From: Trochalopteron elliotii
Lineage: Eukaryota > Chordata > Aves > Passeriformes > Leiothrichidae
Direction of reading: 5' to 3'
Assembly (NCBI GenBank): GCA_024734555.1
Contig: JANPWX010000061.1
Span: forward strand, 1,558,613-1,622,612
Length of the DNA stretch: 64,000 nt
Shown here: positions 54,766-64,000 of the stretch, one piece after another
How the letters are laid out: every line of letters begins with the position of its first letter
How positions within the stretch are numbered: the first letter of the stretch is position 1
Made by a program: the position numbers and the translations under genes
Notes under the pieces: model-generated
Told to the model about the DNA's origin: nothing
Database searches by the model: none
The model's input: only the letters and a program-made list of their open reading frames with translations

Positions 54766-54935
54766 ATCTTTTATAGGAAATAAGCACTCTATTTCTTTCC
54801 TACAGGCTAAGTAAAGCGGGCAGCGCCACTCTGTCTCTTTTATAGCGAATACGCAAAGTGCGCAGCGCCACTCTTATCTCTTACTCTGTTTCTTTCCTAC
54901 CCGCTAAGCAAAGCGCGCAGCGCCCGCTCCTCCTT
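54766..54935 (+). repeat. Decayed units next to the 72 bp array
   Basis: Imperfect repeats of GCAAAGTGCGCAGCGCC plus ACTCTGTCTCTTTTATAGCG recur at about 54.81, 54.85 and 54.90 kb. Similar pieces occur left of the array (about 54.34-54.40 kb), so the repeat field is wider than the clean units. Confidence 0.65.
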
Positions 54936-55084
54936 CTCCCCTTCCTTTGTAATATTCGCAGCGGGATGCCGATTGTGGGCTCTGCCGATATCCCCAGTTC
55001 CCAGCCGCTCACATGGGGGCGGTGCGTTTGTTTGAAAGTCGCCCGGACTTGAGAGACTTTCGGTCCCGCCTGCTCAAATCGTCA

Positions 55085-55400
55085 GGCTCCTTCATGTCAG
55101 GCTCGATGCTACAGGCTCTGTGTCCGCCTGGCTCAATTCTACAGGCTCGGTTCTACAGGCTCTGTGTCCGCCTGGCTCAGTTCTACAGGCTCGGTTCTAC
55201 AGGCTCTGTGTCCGCCTGGCTCAGTTCTACAGGCTCGGTTCTACAGGCTCTGTGTCCGCCTGACTCAATTCTGCAGGCTCGGTTCTACAGGCTCTGTGTC
55301 CGCCTGGCTCAGTTCTACAGGCTCGGTTCTACAGGCTCTGTGTCCGCCTGGCTCAGTTCTACAGGCTCGATGCTACAGGCTCTCTGCCCGGCTCACTGCG
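55085..55400 (+). repeat. 44 bp minisatellite, about seven units
   Basis: The landmark TGTCCGCCTGGCTCA occurs at 55121, 55165, 55209, 55253, 55297 and 55341, each exactly 44 bp apart; a variant follows at 55385. Each unit contains two near-identical TTCTACAGGCTC half-units. Since 44 is not a multiple of three, the frame changes every unit and the array is not coding. Confidence 0.95.
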
Positions 55401-55589
55401 GGTGGGCTCCCCGGTCCTGCACAGCTGTAGCCCATTAGGGATGAGGCTCGGCCTCAGCCCCATTCCCAGTCACCACAATCTGTGTGCCTACAGTACCAGA
55501 GGTGTGTCCTGCCTTGTTAGTTTTTATTTGAATGAAGGCACAAACAGTAAAATTAAAAAGGAAGTCGGTTTTATGAAACAACAAGAAAT

Positions 55590-55608
55590 TTTATTAAGAT
55601 ATTTTATT
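55590..55608 (-). terminator. COL3A1: COL3A1 possible distal polyadenylation signals (two)
   Basis: AATAAA twice on the - strand (55608-55603 and 55595-55590), with TTCTTGTTGTTTC just downstream as a G/T-rich element. Confidence 0.4.
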
Positions 55609-55719
55609 ATGTGTCTCTGTAAGGAATAGACCAACAACCATATAAAAGCTTACAAAGATGGTTAACCTTCAACACTATAAATGTGTTAATGTGACAGAAG
55701 AAATTCACAATTTTGCATC

Positions 55720-55725
55720 TTTATT
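55720..55725 (-). terminator. COL3A1: COL3A1 polyadenylation signal
   Basis: AATAAA on the - strand (TTTATT on +), followed by a T/G-rich stretch on the - strand. It is the first clear signal, about 880 bp after the stop. Confidence 0.55.
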
Positions 55726-55881
55726 GACTTTTACAGAGTGAAGGGAGAAAATTCTCAACTATGACATGCCGATGATCATCTTTGACAGGAGACATTTACA
55801 ATTGCTTTAAATCCTTTACCTTTTTGGTTTTTCGAGCAAGTCAATAACTCTGACTTGCAGAGTTAGGAGTGAAAAATACAT

Positions 55882-55889
55882 TAGCACCA
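55882..55889 (-). promoter_or_regulatory. miR-29 seed match 2 in COL3A1 3' UTR
   Basis: TGGTGCTA on the - strand, a full 8-mer site. COL3A1 is an established miR-29 target with more than one site in mammals. Confidence 0.7.
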
Positions 55890-56183
55890 TCATATTAATC
55901 TTTTACACTTCCCTAATTTTAGTGGTCTTGACCAGCAATGACAGGAAAGTAGAGAAGCACCTTTGACAACAGAATACAATCCAACAATAAAATTATGGTG
56001 ACTAGTGACATTAAGGTATTAAACTCATAAAATAAACTGTACCTTTCACAGCTAATCAGTACAGAAATAGACAATTTTGTACCAAATGAATCCCTGGAAT
56101 TGACCACTGGGTCCAATGCATTTTGATTGATTTGATTGATTTTTGGTTTGACTCATCAGACACATCCCAGTTTCTGTCCATGT

Positions 56184-56191
56184 TGAGGTAG
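56184..56191 (-). promoter_or_regulatory. let-7 seed match in COL3A1 3' UTR
   Basis: CTACCTCA on the - strand, preceded by CAA: a full 8-mer let-7 site. Confidence 0.6.
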
Positions 56192-56340
56192 TTGAAACAG
56201 GGAGGTCGTTCTAGCTTTATGGACTGCATCTTGGAAAGAAGGGTAAACTTTGGTACTGGGAGCAATCAGTGCTTTGTAAATTGGCTAACATTCAACTAAT
56301 AGAACACAGTGTTGTTTTATTAAGTGTTGAAGTTTCATTA

Positions 56341-56348
56341 TAGCACCA
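56341..56348 (-). promoter_or_regulatory. miR-29 seed match 1 in COL3A1 3' UTR
   Basis: TGGTGCTA on the - strand, about 250 bp after the stop codon; full 8-mer. Confidence 0.7.
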
Positions 56349-56601
56349 CGGAGACATGTTTTGAAGATGGAATTTGGTAAAAAAAATAGAGCAAAAAAAA
56401 AAAAGCATTTTTACTGTATTTTGTGTAATAGCAAAACAAAAATAACCCTTGATATCAAATTGATATTTCCCCCAGAAATTTTGTTAATAAATAACTGGGA
56501 TACAGATGGGCACCTGTACTAGCTGACAAGGCTGAAACAAAGGAGCACAGTTGGAGTGTGAATCTGTTTGCTGGGGTTTCAGAAAAAGCAGGCTCTTTGA
56601 T

Positions 56602-56748
56602 TTATAAGAAGCAGACTGGGCCAATGTCCACGCCAAATTCCTGATCAGGACCACCAATATCTAATGGTGCGATATCCACCACCGGCAACCTCATTGTCTT
56701 GCGTGTCCTGTATTCGAAAACTGTTTTACCCCACTCACCAGTGTGTTT
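56602..56748 (-). CDS. COL3A1: COL3A1 last coding exon
   Basis: 147 bp including stop TAA at 56604-56602 (- strand). It begins [20 protein letters not shown] and ends [11 protein letters not shown] with C8. Acceptor TCACAG. Confidence 0.97.
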   Translation of the reverse strand, partial: KHTGEWGKTVFEYRTRKTMRLPVVDIAPLDIGGPDQEFGVDIGPVCFL

Positions 56749-59700
56749 CTGTGAAGTCAGAAAAGAAAAAAAAAATGTTAGAGACGTGATTATCAAATTT
56801 CCTCTTTTCTGTAAACCTGTTGGAAACTGTTGTTGTCTCTGTGGAAATGACCCCAGCAGGGAGGACTTGTGGACAGCACTAGTGTTGTCCATTTGTTACT
56901 GAAAAGGCTGTGGGTGCTGTCAGACCACACGCTCAGGGATGTTCCTGCTCCCCTCCAGTACTTTCTGCTGCACTGACAAGGGGCAGGGAGGCAATGCTGG
57001 ATCTGCAAAATGACTGTGTCTGCCCCTTCCCATAACCATAGCCCATGGCTTCAATCAGCTGACCTTGGTTTGGTATGAGTCGTTTCAGAGTTGCAGGGGA
57101 TGGATCAAAATTTGGTGACTGTGACTTCCCTGACACTGACTCTAAAGCAAGGAGATCCCTTTAAAACTGTGCTTTACAGGTAAGTCCACCTCAATTCCTA
57201 CAGTTGCTACAGGAATGGCACTTCTGATGTGCAGAGTCTAGGTTCCCCCTACTAGCTGTAGCTGTGTCCTTCCCTTACCCAGGCCATGCAAAGCTCTCTC
57301 CCTTTATTATGGCTCTAGTCCTCTAGAGGGAATTATTTAATAACTACAGCACTGAATTCCTGTTTACTTACAGTGCAGCCATCTTCCAGAACAGCATATG
57401 TGAATTTGCTGTTTCCTTCAGCCTTGATCTCACTTTCTGTAGAGCTCATCAGTTTCAGGGCTTTTTTGACATTCCCGCTGTCGTGGTCCATGTAGGCAAT
57501 GCTGTTCCTGCAGTGGTAGGTGATGTTCTGGGAGGCACGGCTGGAGAGGATGCGCAGGAAGGCCAGCTGGACTTCAGAGACATCCTCTGGGAGCTCAGGA
57601 TCTCCATAGCTGAACTGCAGAGTACCAACAGAGGCAAGAGTGTTTGTTCAGTCATGGCTAGGGTCAGCCCACATCATGATTTCTTCACATACTAATTGTC
57701 TCATTCAGTTTAATTTCAGAATTATTTTTTAGTATGTTGTGCTGCAAAATCTGGGCTGTTAACTGTGCTAATTTCTCACCTGGAAGCCTCCATTCATAGA
57801 CTCTCCAAACCAAACGTGTTTCTTTCCACTGCTCTCACTGGTCCACCAGTTTTTCCTTGGCACAGTCCTGGGGTTGGCATTGAGGCAGGTCTCACCAGTT
57901 TCCATATTGCAGTAGACTTTAATAGCATCCATCTTGCAGCCTTGGTTAGGATCAATCCAGTACTCTCCTAGAGGTAAGGAAAAATGTTAAGGGGTTTAAT
58001 ATATTTGGAGAAGAATCTGACTGGATGATGGTAAATCTTATTTCTATGCCAGATTTCTGAGGAAATCATTAATTTTGACAGAAGAGATGCCACAAAAAAT
58101 AAGATGATATAAAAAGATACTAAGTTCATGTCAATTCTGTAAGGGGACTGAAATTTGAAATAAATTTAGAACTTGTAATGTTTTTTTTTCCCTAAAATTG
58201 TTTAAATATATGTTCACTTCTAAGGACACAATGAGTGTAGCTGAAGTCAAATATTCTGTGTAAATGCATGGTTAATTAAATGTTTAAAATTGTTTTTACC
58301 TTTATCATCTTTTTCATTACATTTGTTTGAAAAAAAGCCAAATTTTAATGGAAGATATCCACATTTAAATACTCAAGTTAGAAAACCATAAAAAACAATT
58401 CCCCAGACCTGCTATCATTGGTGAAAATAAAATCCCAACATACCACTCTTGAGCTCAGGGTGGCAGAATTTCAGGTCTCGGCAGTTACGAGCTGGGTTCT
58501 TCCGGGACCCATCAGGACTAATGATGTTTTCAATCTGGTTGTTAATGGATTTCATTGAAGATATGATGTCACTCAGGTTGATATCGTTTTCCTTGGGCTC
58601 ATCTCGATATTCATACCCATAAACTGGACCTTTTTCACCAGCACCCAGGGCAGCTGCACCACCACCACAACATGGACCAGGAGGACCAGCAGGACCAGGA
58701 AGACCAGGCTGCCCTGGTGGACCCTAAAAAATAGCAAAAAGGTTAAAACTAAAAGTCTGTGTGGGCCCTAGTCTTAAAAAATGAGAATCCTTACACAAAT
58801 ATTTTGTTCACTTAAATTCATTAATTAAACAGATGTATAAACACCTGTTAGATTTTCCAGGCCTTTGTTTTCTTAAAACTGCATTTTTTCCCCGCTCATT
58901 TTGTCAGATTTGACTGTCTTTATGTCTGGGCTTTAAGAAGGAACCCTTTCCACTGAAATCCAGAGGATGAACATTTCTCGGCTTTGGGAGGTGACTGTGA
59001 TAGTGACGCCTTTGCAGCTCTGGCCCCTCTAGAGCAGTCAAGGAACCCCATTCCATGGCTTCCCAAGCCCAAAAAGGGGGAGCCTGTGTTCCACAGTGAG
59101 GAGGATCCCACTGTGTGCAGAAAAGTCAATTATCAGCTGAGATCACCACAGCACCCAGTGCATCAATAGTTACACTAAACTGCAAAAGAGCTGCATGGGT
59201 TTGGATTTGGCCTTGGTAGCCAGATACCTCCTGCCACAAATCTTGGCCATGAAACAGAGAGTTCCTCAGGGAGATATTTAACAAGTTGAGCACCCTGTGT
59301 TTTATGAACATTCCCAAAGATTTGCTTGTGTGAGTTTGCATCATTTACTTACAGCGGGGCCGCTTTCACCTCTGGTACCGCGGGGGCCGGGAGGACCAAT
59401 TGGACCTGGGTAGCCACTGGTGCCATCTTTTCCAGGTGGCCCAGCTGGCCCTGGGGGACCCTAGAACAACAAAGAACACAAAAAACATGCTCAAAATAGT
59501 TTATCATATAATTCAGAAACACTTTGTGCGGTATTTCAAATATTTTAGTATGATTTAACAGGTGGTTTTCCTTTTTTCAGCTGCTGTTGGTTAAAATGGC
59601 AAATTAAAATTTGTGTCTGTATCTATGTATATATTAACTAAACAGTCTGAATTTTCCCTGCAGTTAGGCTGAGTAAGGAGTTTTTCTTACCCTTGCACCT

Positions 59701-62700
59701 GAAGCTCCTGGACCTCCAATTGCACCTTGTGGACCCAGGGGACCCTATGAAAAAAGGAAAAGTCAGTCTTATACCTCCTGGTAATATCTTGCAACTAGCT
59801 GGATGTGCCGTAAATAAAGACACTGAAAACATCTTCAAGATTATACAAAACACATCCTTATAAAAAGGCTATGCCAGCTATGAGATAATGGTGGCCATTC
59901 TTAAATCTGAAAAAAATATTGAATGTTCTTTAATATGTTTTCATATAGAGATGTGTTATCCAAAATCCAAGAAAGCCAACTGACACCAATGAGCTTTGGA
60001 TGAACTCTTATATTCATAAAAATATGTAGCTATAGCCAAATTGCTGCCGTTTTAATAATATTACCAATAATGTTCTTTAAGTAATTTTACAAACATTCAT
60101 GATTTCAAATACATTTACAAATTTGCTCTGTGAAGAACTAAGCCATTTTTTTGAAGTTATCAATCATCACATGAAAATTTATCAATTTTTTTCCTCATGT
60201 TACATGTTAGACTCCAGGTTCTATTGTCTTGTTGAATAGGTTGGTATTGGTGCCATCTTTGGTATGTTAATTGGGTGAGCTTTAGTTTCTTGATTCTCAC
60301 GTGTATCATGAGGGGAATTAGTAGTTTTTTTTTAAGAATAAATCCCTTCTTAAACCTTTACTGGTCATAAACATCTATGGCATGCCTGTCTATTCTTGTC
60401 CTTCAATTCTCTTAGTTATGTTCAAATGGTACTGCGCATTTACAGTTCAATAGTTTACAATTTCCTGCCCATTTTGCCCCAGTATTACTTTCTATAAAAG
60501 ATACATGGTAGAAGAAAGGTATTTGGACTCTGAGTAGCTTTGGTTGTCTGTCTAGGATAGATTTCTAACAGACATAAACATTTCAATCCCTACTTCTCTC
60601 TTTCCTAATTAAATCAGGATTAGCCTGATTATATTATAAATAAATATATAAGAAGTTTTTATTGAAAGGATTATAGTAAACCCATCTTTACTTCCTAACA
60701 ACTTCTTCCAGTGCTTTAATTATGCTTGTGTCAGGTTGATTCAGGGAATCTGGATTTTGAACCATCTTACAATCAAATTTACATGGATTCCCATCAAATT
60801 AGCTAAGGTTGATTAGGTACCTGGGGCCTAAACACATAAACTAAGATCAGCTGTAATTCCCAATCCAATGCAAAATACTCACAGGAGGACCAGGGAGACC
60901 GGGGGTACCAGGAAACCCTCTGTGACCCTTTATGCCATTGCTGCCTCGTTCACCAGGTTCACCTTTATCACCACGAGGACCTTGAGGACCCTGTAGGTTT
61001 CAATAAATGGAAGAGAGGAGATAAGAGCATTGCCCATGTAACAGGAAATAGGGAGTATGGATGACATCACAAGTACTGTAGATGTGACTTACAGCAGGAC
61101 CACGAGCACCAGCAGGACCAGTAGAGCCAGGAGGGCCAGGTGGACCCTGTGACAAGGTAAGAATGAGAAGATATGGATCACTTGGAACTGCCTACCCCAC
61201 CTCTTTATTTCCAGACAAGCTGTATGTTCACAGCCAGCAGGTGTTGGGGAAACAAGGGGAAGCTCCACACACACTAGAATCAGCAAGGATCCTGGCCTGG
61301 TCATTTTTGTACCAATGTCAGCCTTTCTCAGCTGCCCATAGTAGGCACTGATCTGTACACAGGCACTACAGCCCATCTTCTCTCTCTCAGTGAGGTGCTC
61401 AGTGCTCACTGTGCTGGTGTCAGCACTCCTGAGAAATAACTTGAGGGCTTCCAAAGTTACTCCCTTAGTTTAAATAAATAACACATTGCTTGTGCTGCAT
61501 AAGCACCAGATGGGATGGAAATTAGGACAGGGCCTAGTGAGATGATGTGATTTTTGGCATCCTATGTAGTACATGAATTTTGAGCTTAATTTCTGTAATT
61601 GTTAGAACATAAACTCTGAGATGTCTTTCCCCTGGGTATTCTTATAGAACAGGTCCTTCATGTCAAGAAACTCTGACAGTAACAATTGCATGACTCTTCA
61701 AAACTTCCTCTCTATTCCTGCCTGAAATGGACTTTGCATAGGAACGGTATGTAAGCAGTAACCTATTTACTTTGGTCTTACCTGAAATCCTCTTTCACCA
61801 GCTTTTCCAGGTGCACCAGCATTACCTGCAGGTCCAGGGTGGCCAGGGGGTCCTGGAGGGCCAGGAGAGCCACTTTCACCACGGTCACCCTGCAGATAGT
61901 GAGGGGTAATAAATATCATGTTTTATAGAACTCAATACAAGGAGTATATTCAGTGGAGCACAGGAGGTTCAAGGAACAAATTACATGGCATATACAGTAC
62001 ATATATTGCCATGTGGGTCATGTCTCATTTATTGGGCAGTCTAAGGATATTGGTGAAGTCTTACTTTGCCTCCTGGGGATCCGTCACGTCCAGGCAAGCC
62101 ATCAGAGCCAGGGTTACCCTGCAAAACAGAGCAACACAGTTTGTTCATAAACTGCATGACCAGTAGACAGCTTGTTTCCCAGTTAGCTTGAACAATGCTC
62201 ATCAAAGAAAGTTTTCCAAGAAGAAGGAGCTCTTGAAGGGGGAGTGGCTCCTAGAAGACCTGTAAAACCTGCATTATTTTGTAGGCAGGGCAGTCTCCAA
62301 ACAGGACAAAAGATGTCCCCAGGCAGTGAAGGGGATGGCAGGGACAGGAGGATTCTACCCTTACAGGAGGGCAGAATCTGCCCTGGCCATCAGGCTCTTG
62401 AGGGAGGCCTTGTGAACATTAAAGCCTATTTGCTCCTGGAGTCTCCCACTGGTAACTCACAAGCTAGCAGAGAAATCCCATCCACTCACATCTCTGCCAG
62501 GCTCTCCAGGCAAGCCTCTCTGTCCAATAGGGCCTTGGGGACCAGGAGCACCGCGTTCTCCTGGGATACCATTGGTGCCTGGTTTGCCGTCTTCACCCTG
62601 AACAAAAGGGAAAGGATTCCATTGCAGATCATGTTCTTAAGAGATACCAGTGTGTTTTGCATGTTATTAACCATGTAGGGATTTTGAAGGAGACCTAATG

Positions 62701-63779
62701 AAGTAATGGGCTAATGTGGCTTTGGTGGTTGTGAGTACATAAAACGAGATAAAAACTTGGCAAAACTGGTTTCTTTTTATTGCTGCTAATAGTCATGCAA
62801 GAATGTTCCTCATTAATTGATAGCTAAGAAATAATAAGCAGGTATGTGTCTTCTTATGTGTCCAAAAAACAGTGGCCAAAGCAGTTAACCAAAAAACGCT
62901 GGTCTATTACTGTATTAGTGATAAAATACAAACCAAGCCTCACCCCACCTTTTCTGAAGGGAGGTGAGGGTGCTTTTCTGTTTGGGTCATAATATTTAAG
63001 CAAAAAACATATTGAGAATTAAGCAGGGATAAACAACTAGTGGTAGATGAGATTATGACTTGGATCTTGTACCTGGGAGAGGTTACAGCCTCCTCCTCAT
63101 GACCCTCCCAAAGTGTGTGACGTGAGTAATATACTCTTAGATATATAAGATATATAATATATATAATATAATCTGAAAGACAACTGCATTCCACAGCAGC
63201 TGGATACCAGAGATTTTAAAGCCTGATCTTATGCATATAAGCACAAATAACTGTAAATTCTCTCATCTCTGGACTAAAGAACATTAAAGCCCCCGACACC
63301 CCAAATACATTGATTACTTTTTGTGTCTATTTTTAGCACTTTTTGCATCTCTATGCTGTTTTTAGCAGCTGGGTTAGAGTTGTGTCAGGGCTGAGGCTGT
63401 AGCTGCAGTGAAGGGCTCTCACCTTGGCCCCTGCCATCCCGGGGGGGCCGCTGGGGCCACGCAGGCCTGGCAGACCCGTGTTCCCCCGGCCGCCGACGAT
63501 GCCTTGAGGGCCTGGCTCGCCTGGTGCCCCCTGTTTGAGAAAAGGTTGCTTCAGTCAGCGGGAGCATCTTTAACATTCCAGAGGTGGCTGCCTGTCCCTG
63601 GCTGAAGGGACGCTTACCCTTTCTCCTCGTGCTCCTGGGGGCCCTTTTTCTCCTGGTGCGCCGGGCTCACCTCTGATTCCAGCGGGTCCTGGACCTCCAG
63701 GAGCACCAGAGCTGCCGGGGGGTCCGGGAGGCCCATCCTTGCCTGCAGGCCCTGCGTTACCAGGGGGACCTGGGCTGCC
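56602..63779 (-). CDS. COL3A1: Collagen alpha-1(III) chain, 13 3'-most coding exons (5'-partial gene)
   Basis: This gene encodes the proalpha1(III) chain, which forms the homotrimeric type III collagen of vessel, skin and hollow-organ matrix. Spliced, the 13 exons give 1722 bp: 573 residues plus stop. They encode the last part of the helix, the GPCCGG knot that disulphide-links the three chains, the C-telopeptide with GEKG, and a C-propeptide with all eight conserved cysteines, ending [10 protein letters not shown]. Exon sizes (162, 108, 108, 54, 108, 54, 108, 54, 108, 280, 188, 243, 147+UTR) follow the fibrillar collagen pattern and parallel those of COL5A2. The Cys-Cys pair separates it from COL1A1, COL2A1 and COL5A2. 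The convergent COL3A1-COL5A2 pair is also found in mammals (human 2q32). Exons further 5' lie beyond 64,000. Confidence 0.97.
57372..57614 (-). CDS. COL3A1: COL3A1 exon, C-propeptide with chain-recognition sequence
   Basis: 243 bp, 81 codons, beginning [32 protein letters not shown] followed by SSR corresponds to the discontinuous chain-recognition sequence defined for human proalpha1(III) and is full length here. It also has the Asn-Ile-Thr glycan site and C6, and ends LEDGCT (C7). Acceptor CTGCAG, donor GTAAGT. Confidence 0.97.
57780..57967 (-). CDS. COL3A1: COL3A1 exon, C-propeptide
   Basis: 188 bp from phase 1, beginning [20 protein letters not shown] and ending SMNGGFQ. It carries C3, C4 and C5. 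Acceptor CTCTAG, donor GTGAGA. Same length as the COL5A2 counterpart. Confidence 0.97.
58444..58723 (-). CDS. COL3A1: COL3A1 exon: helix end, Cys knot, telopeptide, start of C-propeptide
   Basis: 280 bp ending in phase 1. It begins [20 protein letters not shown]; the two adjacent cysteines form the type III knot. The telopeptide has GEKG with the cross-linking lysine, then a Tyr-rich YGYEYRDEP stretch. The C-propeptide stalk follows ([20 protein letters not shown]), with C1 and C2 in NCRDLKFCH. The triplets before the knot are one fewer than I recall for human. Acceptor TTTTAG, donor GTATGT. Confidence 0.96.
59353..59460 (-). CDS. COL3A1: COL3A1 helix exon
   Basis: 108 bp starting [18 protein letters not shown] and ending GESGPA; acceptor TTCTAG, donor GTAAGT. 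GKDGTSG(H/Y)[11 protein letters not shown] is a stretch typical of alpha1(III). Confidence 0.97.
59691..59744 (-). CDS. COL3A1: COL3A1 helix exon
   Basis: 54 bp reading [18 protein letters not shown]; acceptor TCATAG, donor GTAAGA. Confidence 0.96.
60883..60990 (-). CDS. COL3A1: COL3A1 helix exon with KGHR cross-link site
   Basis: 108 bp starting [18 protein letters not shown]. It contains [10 protein letters not shown], the helical cross-link lysine near residue 930, and ends GLPGPP. Acceptor CTACAG, donor GTGAGT. Confidence 0.97.
61093..61146 (-). CDS. COL3A1: COL3A1 helix exon
   Basis: 54 bp reading [18 protein letters not shown]; acceptor TCACAG, donor GTAAGT. Confidence 0.96.
61782..61889 (-). 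CDS. COL3A1: COL3A1 helix exon
   Basis: 108 bp starting [18 protein letters not shown] and ending GERGFQ; acceptor CTGCAG, donor GTAAGA. Confidence 0.96.
62065..62118 (-). CDS. COL3A1: COL3A1 helix exon
   Basis: 54 bp reading [18 protein letters not shown], which I believe is identical to the human alpha1(III) residues; acceptor TTGCAG, donor GTAAGA. Confidence 0.97.
62490..62597 (-). CDS. COL3A1: COL3A1 helix exon
   Basis: 108 bp starting [18 protein letters not shown] and ending GEPGRD; acceptor GTTCAG, donor GTGAGT. Confidence 0.96.
63120..63175. repeat. AT-rich TATA-type low-complexity tract in COL3A1 intron
   Basis: Alternating ATATATAA/ATATAAT units over about 50 bp; simple low-complexity DNA. 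Confidence 0.7.
63423..63530 (-). CDS. COL3A1: COL3A1 helix exon
   Basis: 108 bp starting [18 protein letters not shown] and ending GMAGAK; acceptor AAACAG, donor GTGAGA. Strongly GC-rich. Confidence 0.96.
63618..63779 (-). CDS. COL3A1: COL3A1 helix exon, the 162 bp exon
   Basis: 162 bp starting [18 protein letters not shown] and ending GARGER; acceptor TTTTAG, donor GTAAGC on the - strand. Position and size match the single 162 bp exon of fibrillar collagens (the COL5A2 counterpart is at 33462). Confidence 0.96.
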
Positions 63780-64000
63780 CTAAAAAGGGTTTTAAGAAGG
63801 AAAGTGTGAGCTGCACACATGTACTGGCCTTGGTCTCATGGAAGCTAGCCAGACCTACTCATTGCCTGAAGGCAGATTGAGGGTCCAGCCCTGTGCGCTC
63901 AAATCTGATCTGATGTTGTAAGAGAATCCTTTCATGTATCACTTTCACAATTGGTATTTTTTTTATCCCTGCTGTCTGGACATACACCTGTACGTTTTGG

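Larger units (their letters stand above)
53930..55430. other. CpG-rich island spanning three minisatellites
   Basis: About 1.5 kb of GC- and CpG-rich sequence stands in AT-rich intergenic DNA, 0.15-1.6 kb beyond the COL3A1 transcript end. It resembles a CpG island in composition, but I see no TATA box or exon that would make it a proven promoter. Confidence 0.6.
55700..56601 (-). other. COL3A1: COL3A1 3' untranslated region
   Basis: About 900 bp from the stop codon to the AATAAA at 55725-55720 (- strand), or about 1 kb if the signals at 55608-55603 or 55595-55590 are used. It contains two miR-29 matches and one let-7 match. Confidence 0.7.

Noticed and set aside
55013..55438. 141-codon frame over the 44 bp array
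   Set aside because: The unit is not a multiple of three, so the reading frame cycles through three peptides. This is a chance ORF.

Overview
The window is vertebrate nuclear DNA holding the 3' parts of two fibrillar collagen genes that converge tail to tail: COL5A2 on the + strand and COL3A1 on the - strand. Both were identified by reading the spliced exons and comparing them with the family as I remember it; no search was run. A bird is the likely source. Evidence: a CR1-type 3' tail at about 19.49 kb, two solo LTR-like elements of types I associate with songbird and other neoavian genomes, and compact introns. The species cannot be named.

Layout. Positions 1-44,062 carry 50 coding exons of COL5A2, which I infer are exons 5-54 of 54. 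They run from the end of the N-propeptide through the small N-terminal helix, the N-telopeptide, a complete uninterrupted 338-triplet (1014-residue) helix, the C-telopeptide and the whole C-propeptide. They encode 1371 residues before the stop; exons 1-4 (signal peptide and von Willebrand C domain) lie upstream. A 3' UTR follows with at least three AATAAA signals between 44.93 and 45.46 kb. From 45.5 to 55.6 kb I see no convincing gene. That interval holds a diverged duplicated block (47.37-52.09 kb) broken by a solo LTR, a 21-G tract, and a CpG-rich stretch (53.94-55.42 kb) made of three adjacent, unrelated minisatellites. From 55.7 to 63.78 kb, on the - strand, lie the COL3A1 3' UTR and its last 13 coding exons (573 residues plus stop): the C-terminal part of the helix, the Cys-Cys knot, the telopeptide and the C-propeptide.

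How the genes work together. Both encode procollagen chains that are assembled in the ER through their C-propeptides and secreted into the matrix, where types III and V join type I fibrils. Both 3' UTRs carry perfect 8-mer matches to the miR-29 and let-7 seeds. In COL5A2 these lie beyond the first polyadenylation signal.

Most notable are two changes in the COL5A2 C-propeptide compared with the human chain as I remember it. One is a cysteine at the third conserved cysteine position, giving the full set of eight. The other is a five-residue in-frame gap inside the loop that, in related chains, forms the chain-recognition sequence. Both bear on which chains the proalpha2(V) chain can trimerise with.
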